DNA of 64,000 nucleotides from NCBI GenBank assembly GCA_028708865.1, contig JAQVYA010000001.1, positions 1-64,000 on the forward strand, in the 5' to 3' direction. The notes below the pieces were generated by a model, which was given only the letters and a program-made list of their open reading frames with translations, searched no databases and was not told the origin of the DNA. Shown in pieces: positions 58,464-64,000 of the stretch. Each line of letters begins with the position of its first letter. Position 1 is the first letter of the stretch. Both the position numbers and the translations under genes were made by a program. The DNA is from Desulfovibrio sp. GTDB taxonomy: Bacteria; Desulfobacterota; Desulfovibrionia; Desulfovibrionales; Desulfovibrionaceae.

Positions 58464-58489
58464 AGAGCTGAAAGGCATTGGAGACGGTC

Positions 58490-58603
58490 ATGAAAGTCAG
58501 ACCCTCTGTCAAAAAAATGTGTTCTAAGTGCAAAATCATCAGACGCAAAGGCGTGCTGCGGGTCATCTGCGACAATCCCCGGCACAAACAGCGTCAAGGA
58601 TAA
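58490..58603 (+). CDS. rpmJ: 50S ribosomal protein L36 (missing from ORF track)
   Basis: Manual translation [37 protein letters not shown]. Confidence 0.98.
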   Translation: MKVRPSVKKMCSKCKIIRRKGVLRVICDNPRHKQRQG

Positions 58604-58618
58604 GAAGGGGTATAGAAA

Positions 58619-58993
58619 GTGGCACGCATTGCTGGTGTTGATCTGCCCAAAAGCAAGCGGATGGATATCGCTCTGACCTATATCTATGGTATCGGTCAGA
58701 CGACGGCCCTCGAGATCCTCAACAAGACCGGTGTGGACTGGACCAAGAGTTCCGACGACCTGACCTCGGAAGAGGCCAACACCATTCGTGTTGAGATCGA
58801 GCAGAATCACAAGGTGGAGGGTGACCTGCGCCGCGAACTGACCGCGAATATCAAGCGGTTGATGGATATTGGCTGCTATCGCGGCCTGCGCCATCGCAAA
58901 GGACTTCCGGCCCGTGGTCAAAAGACCCACACCAATGCCCGCACCCGCAAGGGTCCGCGTCGTTCGGTCGTCGGCCGCAAGAAGAAGAAGTAG
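58619..58993 (+). CDS. rpsM: 30S ribosomal protein S13
   Basis: [33 protein letters not shown]...[24 protein letters not shown] start. Confidence 0.99.
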   Translation: MARIAGVDLPKSKRMDIALTYIYGIGQTTALEILNKTGVDWTKSSDDLTSEEANTIRVEIEQNHKVEGDLRRELTANIKRLMDIGCYRGLRHRKGLPARGQKTHTNARTRKGPRRSVVGRKKKK

Positions 58994-59047
58994 CGGCGCG
59001 TCCGCCTTTCTATATTCCCGTTAGATCGTATCTGAGGAGATCAGGAT

Positions 59048-59434
59048 ATGGCGAAACCCAAGCGTTCCGCAAAAAAAAGAGAAAAGAAGAGCGTGCCAGT
59101 GGGCCTGGCTCACATCAAGGCCACGTTCAATAATACGATCATCACCTTCACTGACATGAAGGGCAACGTGATCAGTTGGGCCAGCGCGGGCGCCTCTTTC
59201 AAGGGCTCGCGTAAGAGCACCCCCTTTGCCGCGCAGATTGCCGCCGAAAATGCCGCTAAAACGGCCCGGGACAACGGCATGCGTACTGTGGGCGTGTTTG
59301 TGAAGGGTCCGGGGTCCGGCCGTGAGGCCGCCATGCGCGCCATCGGTGCCGCGGGCTTTAAGGTCAATTTTATTCGCGACATCACCCCGATCCCCCACAA
59401 TGGCTGCCGGCCGCCCAAGCGCCGCCGCGTCTGA
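59048..59434 (+). CDS. rpsK: 30S ribosomal protein S11
   Basis: [49 protein letters not shown]. Confidence 0.99.
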   Translation: MAKPKRSAKKREKKSVPVGLAHIKATFNNTIITFTDMKGNVISWASAGASFKGSRKSTPFAAQIAAENAAKTARDNGMRTVGVFVKGPGSGREAAMRAIGAAGFKVNFIRDITPIPHNGCRPPKRRRV

Positions 59435-59449
59435 TTTAGGAGGTTACCC

Positions 59450-60079
59450 TTGGCTCGTTACACTGAAGCTAAATGCCGCATTTGCCGCCGCGAGGGCCAG
59501 AAATTGTTCCTCAAAGGCGATCGTTGCTATACGGACAAGTGCGCCTATGAGCGTCGTCCTTATGCCCCGGGTGCCACCGGGCGCAATATGCGCCGCAAGA
59601 TGAGCGACTACGCCATCCAGTTGCGGGAGAAGCAGAAGGTCCGCCGGATGTACGGTATCCTGGAAGGCCAGTTCCACCGGTATTTTGAGCGCGCCGACGC
59701 CATGAAAGGCGTCACCGGCACCAACCTGCTGGTTATGCTCGAGCGCCGCCTGGACAACGTTATTTACCGTCTCGGGTTCGCCAACTCGCGTACCCAGGCC
59801 CGCCAGCTTGTCCGCCACGGTGCTTTTTCCGTCAATGGCCGCCGGGTGGATGTCCCCTCGTTTATGGTTCGTCCCGAAGATGTCATCGAGGTTCGCGAGA
59901 AATCCCGCAAGATTCCCGTGATCGCCGAGGCTCAGGACGTGATTGCCCGCCGCGGATGCCCCGAGTGGCTCGAGAGCGACGGCGCGGCCTTCAAGGGTAC
60001 GGTCAAGGACCTGCCCAAACGCGAGGACATTCAGTTCCCGATCAACGAGCAGCTCATCGTCGAGCTGTACTCCAAGTAA
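59450..60079 (+). CDS. rpsD: 30S ribosomal protein S4
   Basis: [40 protein letters not shown]...[33 protein letters not shown] start. Confidence 0.99.
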   Translation: MARYTEAKCRICRREGQKLFLKGDRCYTDKCAYERRPYAPGATGRNMRRKMSDYAIQLREKQKVRRMYGILEGQFHRYFERADAMKGVTGTNLLVMLERRLDNVIYRLGFANSRTQARQLVRHGAFSVNGRRVDVPSFMVRPEDVIEVREKSRKIPVIAEAQDVIARRGCPEWLESDGAAFKGTVKDLPKREDIQFPINEQLIVELYSK

Positions 60080-60091
60080 TACGGGTGATTC

Positions 60092-61132
60092 ATGCTTGTT
60101 CAAGACGGTGACAGACTTATCAACACGCGGAACTGGTCTGAGCTTGTAAAGCCGGAACAGCTCGTTCGCGACCCTAAGTCCACCGAGATCTACGGCAAAT
60201 TCGTCTGTGAGCCGTTGGAGCGTGGCTTTGCCACCACCATCGGCAACGCCCTCAGGCGGGTGCTGCTCTCCTCCTTGCAGGGAGCCGCCATTGTTGCCGC
60301 TCGGATTGAGGGGGTCCAGCACGAGTTCACCACCATCGAGGGCGTGATGGAGGACGTGACGGAAGTCGTCCTCAACCTCAAGTCCGTCCGTCTGGCCATG
60401 CGCACCGACGAGCCTCAGATTTTGGTCCTTGAGGCCGATAAGAAGGGGCCCGTGACTGCTGCCATGATTGCCGAGAACCAGAACGTTCGGGTGCTCAGCA
60501 AGGACCAGCCCATTGCGACGCTGTCTGAGGACAAGCCGCTCAAGATGGAGTTGGAAGTGCGTATGGGAAAGGGTTATGTCCCGGCTGAACTGCACGAAGG
60601 TCTTACCGAGGACATCGGCCTGATCACCATGGACGCCAGCTACTCGCCGGTGCGCAAGGTTGCGTACACCGTGGAGCAGGCTCGTGTCGGCCAGATGACC
60701 AACTACGATAAGCTCATTCTTGAGGTGTGGACGGACGGTTCCGTGTCCCCCGAGGACGCTGTGGCCTATAGCGCAAAGATCCTCAAGGACCAGCTTTCCG
60801 TTTTCATCAACTTCGACGAAATGTCCTCGGCTCAGCAGCCTGATGACGAAGATACCGTGAACCTGAACCCTAACCTGTTCAAGAGCATCGACGAGCTGGA
60901 GCTTTCGGTTCGTGCGACCAACTGCCTCAAGGCCGCCAACATCCAGCTTGTGGGCGAACTCGTGCAGCGCAGTGAGCAGCAGATGCTCAAGACCAAAAAC
61001 TTTGGTCGGAAGTCTCTGGACGAAATTCGTCGGGTACTGGACAGCATGGGACTCAAGTTCGGTATGGCCGTTGAGGACTTCGACAAGAAACAGCAGGAAT
61101 GGCTGAAGAGGAAAGAAAAAAATGAGGCATAG
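60092..61132 (+). CDS. rpoA: DNA-directed RNA polymerase subunit alpha
   Basis: [58 protein letters not shown]; alpha-[28 protein letters not shown]. Confidence 0.99.
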   Translation: MLVQDGDRLINTRNWSELVKPEQLVRDPKSTEIYGKFVCEPLERGFATTIGNALRRVLLSSLQGAAIVAARIEGVQHEFTTIEGVMEDVTEVVLNLKSVRLAMRTDEPQILVLEADKKGPVTAAMIAENQNVRVLSKDQPIATLSEDKPLKMELEVRMGKGYVPAELHEGLTEDIGLITMDASYSPVRKVAYTVEQARVGQMTNYDKLILEVWTDGSVSPEDAVAYSAKILKDQLSVFINFDEMSSAQQPDDEDTVNLNPNLFKSIDELELSVRATNCLKAANIQLVGELVQRSEQQMLKTKNFGRKSLDEIRRVLDSMGLKFGMAVEDFDKKQQEWLKRKEKNEA

Positions 61133-61565
61133 AAAGTCCGGCAGAAAACTGAACCGCACCAATGCCCATCGTAAGGCGCTGATGCGGAACATGGCGCGCG
61201 CGCTGCTCACCTATGAGCGCATCCGCACCACCGAGGCCAAAGCTAAGGAACTGCGTAAGGTCGTGGACGGCCTCGTGTCCCTGGCGCTTCGCGACGACCT
61301 GCATTCCCGTCGTCAGGCGTACAAGGCCCTGAACAATCACCAGTTGGTTCAGCGTCTGTTTGACGAAATCGCCCCGCGCTTCAAGGAAGATCAGGGCGGA
61401 TATACCCGCATTCTCAAGCTGGCTGTTCCGCGTCGCGGTGATTGCGCCCCCATGTGCGTGATCGAGCTTACCCGCCGCGCTGAAGAAGCTGCCGAAGAAA
61501 AAAACATTGCCAAGGCTGCCAAGCCTGAAGCCAAGGACGAGTCCGAGGCTCCGGCCGAGGCTTAG
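61122..61565 (+). CDS. rplQ: 50S ribosomal protein L17
   Basis: [45 protein letters not shown]. Confidence 0.99.
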   Translation: MRHRKSGRKLNRTNAHRKALMRNMARALLTYERIRTTEAKAKELRKVVDGLVSLALRDDLHSRRQAYKALNNHQLVQRLFDEIAPRFKEDQGGYTRILKLAVPRRGDCAPMCVIELTRRAEEAAEEKNIAKAAKPEAKDESEAPAEA

Positions 61566-61587
61566 TTCGCGGCCACGCAACGAGAAT

Positions 61588-61616
61588 AAGGCGGTCCCCA
61601 GGGACCGCCTTTTTTT
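61588..61616 (+). terminator. Rho-independent terminator closing the ribosomal operon
   Basis: AAGGCGGTCCC-CA-GGGACCGCCTTTTTTT. Confidence 0.95.
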
Positions 61617-61659
61617 ATGTCTTGCCCGATCGGTAATCTCGATGTAAGGAATTGACGTT

Positions 61660-62547
61660 ATGGATTTCAGAAAACTAGAAGCATTTTGCAAAGTATATGA
61701 GTTGCGCAGCTTTTCAGGTGCCGGGCAAGAGCTTCATCTTTCCCAACCAACCATCAGCGCACATGTGGCTGCCTTGGAAGACCGCCTGGGGCTGCCGCTG
61801 TTTGATCGCCTGGGCCGCAGTGTGCTCCCCACCCATGCCGGAGACGTGCTTTATCGGGAAGCCTCGGGCATTTTCGGCACGTTGCGCCGTGTGGAGGCTG
61901 AACTTTCTCTGCTTCGGGACGAGGTGGCCGGAGAACTGGTCATTGGCGGGAGCACCATTCCTGCCACATACATCTTACCTCGGCTCATGGCCCGCTTTCT
62001 TGGTCTGCATCCACTGGTGCGTATGGAGTTGCGCACCGGGGATACGGATCAGGTGACTCAGATGGTGGCGGACGGCACTCTGGACGCTGCCGTGGTGGGG
62101 TCGCGTCCCACCCTGCGTGGACTTGTGGCCGAGGCGCTGTTTACTGATCGACTTTGCGTGGTCGCTGCCCCGGACTTCGCGGTGCCGGACGTGCCATTGA
62201 CTGCTTGGCCCTGGATTCGCAGGGAAAAGGGGTCAGGAACCCGTCGGGCCTTTGAACGGGTACTGGCATCCAACGGTATGGATCCGAGCTCTGGGAGCTG
62301 CGTTTGTAGTGTGTATGGCACAGAGGCGGCCCTGCGCATGGCCGCGGCCGGGGCCGGAGTGGCCGCGGTCTCGGGCCGTGCCTGTGCCGGACTGGTGGAA
62401 CGGGGCGAGTTAAAGCTGGTGGATTGTGGGCTGAGCGGTCTGGAACGACGGTTTTATCTGCTGCGTCATGAATCGCGTCGGGCTTTTCCAGCGGCCACAG
62501 CATTCATGGCCTTTCTCCGGGAACACGCTGAGCACCATGTTGAATAA
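61660..62547 (+). CDS. LysR-family transcriptional regulator
   Basis: MDFRKLEAFCKVYELRSFSGAGQELHLSQPTISAHVAALEDRLGLPLFDRLGRSVLPTHAG (LysR wHTH) plus substrate-binding domain (CysB/selenium-metabolism YeiE-like sub-type). Confidence 0.93.
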   Translation: MDFRKLEAFCKVYELRSFSGAGQELHLSQPTISAHVAALEDRLGLPLFDRLGRSVLPTHAGDVLYREASGIFGTLRRVEAELSLLRDEVAGELVIGGSTIPATYILPRLMARFLGLHPLVRMELRTGDTDQVTQMVADGTLDAAVVGSRPTLRGLVAEALFTDRLCVVAAPDFAVPDVPLTAWPWIRREKGSGTRRAFERVLASNGMDPSSGSCVCSVYGTEAALRMAAAGAGVAAVSGRACAGLVERGELKLVDCGLSGLERRFYLLRHESRRAFPAATAFMAFLREHAEHHVE

Positions 62548-62609
62548 TTGTCGAATTTGAGATCCCCCGAGCATTCATTTCGAGTGCCGTCTTTGAGTCC
62601 CTCATGAAT

Positions 62610-62657
62610 TGGGCCGCCTCCTGAGAGTGGTGAAAAACTTCTCCCGGAAGCGGCCCA
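62610..62657. repeat. Long imperfect hairpin in convergent intergenic region
   Basis: TGGGCCGCcTCC ... GGAaGCGGCCCA arms with inner GAGAGT/ACtTCTC pairing. Confidence 0.6.
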
Positions 62658-62702
62658 GTGCGGCTTGTCGGATTTTCCCAACCTGCCCATGCGGGGAGTC
62701 CG

Positions 62703-63542
62703 TCAGGACAGGGATGCGAATTCCAGGGGCGGCGCCTTTGGGATGATCCCGCATTGCTGGAGCATCGCAAAGAAGCGTTGCAATCCCTGCTGTTCCCGTT
62801 CTCCAAGATTATATGATAATCCATTGAAATAAGAGCACATTTCCAGTGTGTCCAGGGAGGAACCCTGTGCGGCCAGTCCGCACATGTCGGAAAGGTGTTC
62901 CTGCCCCCACTCTTTGGCGGCGATCAGTTGCCGCATGGCCTGCTCGAGCGGGCGCTGGTGTGTTTCCCAAGCTGCACGGCGCACAATCCAAACTCCGAAA
63001 ATGAAGGGCAGGCCAGTCCATTCCAGCCATTCCTGGCCCAGGTCGTATATGTAGGGATAGTCCGGGTGCCGTCGCAAGTTCAGGGCTTCATCGCCGATGG
63101 CCAGAATGGCGGGAGGGCGTTGTCCCGAGGCAAGCAGCGCTGTGGCGTCCCCACTTTCAAATCCGGCGTGGACCTTGTAGCGTCGGTCCAGCAGCATCCG
63201 GAGCAGGGCGGCCGAGGTGTGTGTCTGGGCGCTGACCAGAACGTTTTGGCCCTCCAGTGAGGCCACTGGATTTTGGGTGAGCAGCAAAACACTCTGCACA
63301 GGCCCGTGGCAGCCAATAGCCAGGTCCGGCACGAGAAGATAGCGCTGGGGTCGGCGTGCGTATTCTATGCTGGAGTTGGCGGAAAGGTGCAGCTCGCCGC
63401 GGCGCATCTGTTCATTGAGTTCGGCGGGCACTCCGGAGACGATTTCCAGGTCGTGCCGCACCAAGCTTTGTTCCAGGGGATGATAGATGGGCAGGACATT
63501 GAGGTATCCGATTTTGCCCAGTCGCAAAGGGGAGGAGGTCAT
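62703..63542 (-). CDS. mqnA: Chorismate dehydratase, futalosine menaquinone pathway
   Basis: LRLGKIGYLNVLPIYHPLEQ...GVPAELNEQMRRGELHLSANSSIEYAR...LLVPDLAIGCHGPVQSVLLLT...PFIFGVWIVRRA. Confidence 0.92.
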   Translation of the reverse strand: MTSSPLRLGKIGYLNVLPIYHPLEQSLVRHDLEIVSGVPAELNEQMRRGELHLSANSSIEYARRPQRYLLVPDLAIGCHGPVQSVLLLTQNPVASLEGQNVLVSAQTHTSAALLRMLLDRRYKVHAGFESGDATALLASGQRPPAILAIGDEALNLRRHPDYPYIYDLGQEWLEWTGLPFIFGVWIVRRAAWETHQRPLEQAMRQLIAAKEWGQEHLSDMCGLAAQGSSLDTLEMCSYFNGLSYNLGEREQQGLQRFFAMLQQCGIIPKAPPLEFASLS

Positions 63543-64000
63543 GTTCGAATCACCGGTTCATAGGTCATGGTGCGTTGCATAGGGGTATATCCGGCGGCCT
63601 GGATCAGGCGGTGAATTTCCTTGCGTGTGAGCCGGAAGGACACGCCGGCGGCCTTGACCACATTTTCCTCGATCATCAAAGAGCCGAAGTCGTTTCCGCC
63701 GAAAAATAAGGCTAATTGGGCGATTTTTGGCCCCATGGTAACCCAGGAGACCTGAATATTGTCGATATTGTCCAGGACGATGCGAGAGAGGGCCAACATG
63801 CGCAGATATTCGGGAGCTGTTGCTGGGCGGGCTTTGATGTTGGTGTTTTCGGGTTGGAAGGTCCAGGGAATGAAGGCCGTGAAGCCATGTGTGCGTTCTT
63901 GCAGGCGGCGCACGGCGAATAAGTGAGCCAGGCGGTCCTCCTCCTGTTCCTCGTGTCCGAACATCATGGTGGCGGTGGTCCGCAGGCCCTGGCGATGAGC
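63539..64000 (-). CDS. mqnC: Cyclic dehypoxanthine futalosine synthase (radical SAM), C-terminal part; runs off window
   Basis: AHRQGLRTTATMMFGHEEQEEDRLAHLFAVRRLQERTHGFTAFIPWTFQPENTNI...SWVTMGPKIAQLALFFGGNDFGSLMIEENVVKAAG; continues open upstream past 64000; stop overlaps mqnA start. Confidence 0.9.
   Translation of the reverse strand, partial: AHRQGLRTTATMMFGHEEQEEDRLAHLFAVRRLQERTHGFTAFIPWTFQPENTNIKARPATAPEYLRMLALSRIVLDNIDNIQVSWVTMGPKIAQLALFFGGNDFGSLMIEENVVKAAGVSFRLTRKEIHRLIQAAGYTPMQRTMTYEPVIRT

Overview
This 64 kb window is GC-rich, and its gene content points to a sulfate-reducing Desulfovibrionaceae-like bacterium: stand-alone DsrC, HypD/HypE, futalosine-pathway MqnA/MqnC, and Kdo synthesis genes. 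About half of it (30.4-61.6 kb) is one core block. That block runs tRNA-Thr/Tyr/Gly/Thr - tuf - rpmG - tRNA-Trp - secE - nusG - rplKAJL - rpoBC - rpsLG - fusA - the S10/spc/alpha ribosomal protein operons - rpoA - rplQ. The left half holds ordinary single-function operons: a CheA/Hpt-STAS/CheY signalling cluster, a FecCD-type ABC importer with an FmdE-family protein, glycogen synthesis genes with a NUDIX and a stand-alone CBM48 protein, TsaC, PdxA, Kdo/cell-wall genes, CarA, DsrC, HypDE, and a sodium:solute symporter with a small accessory protein. I see no CRISPR array, prophage, transposon or clear defence island, and no convincing new multi-gene system. The observations most worth a second look are: (1) a single-base frameshift inside the ATPase domain of a REC-REC-HisKA-HATPase kinase (~11375), where the missing C-terminus is perfectly preserved in the neighbouring frame; (2) a split CheA arrangement in which the HTIKG phosphoacceptor domain is fused to STAS and the following CheA-like gene lacks it; (3) the FmdE-linked importer; (4) an AT-rich island that may encode a small RNA; (5) structured leaders in front of the S10 operon, rpoB and the symporter. 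The supplied ORF track misses rpmG, rpmD, rpmJ and the edge-truncated cheA-like gene. It also contains many very long antisense ORFs, which I reject.
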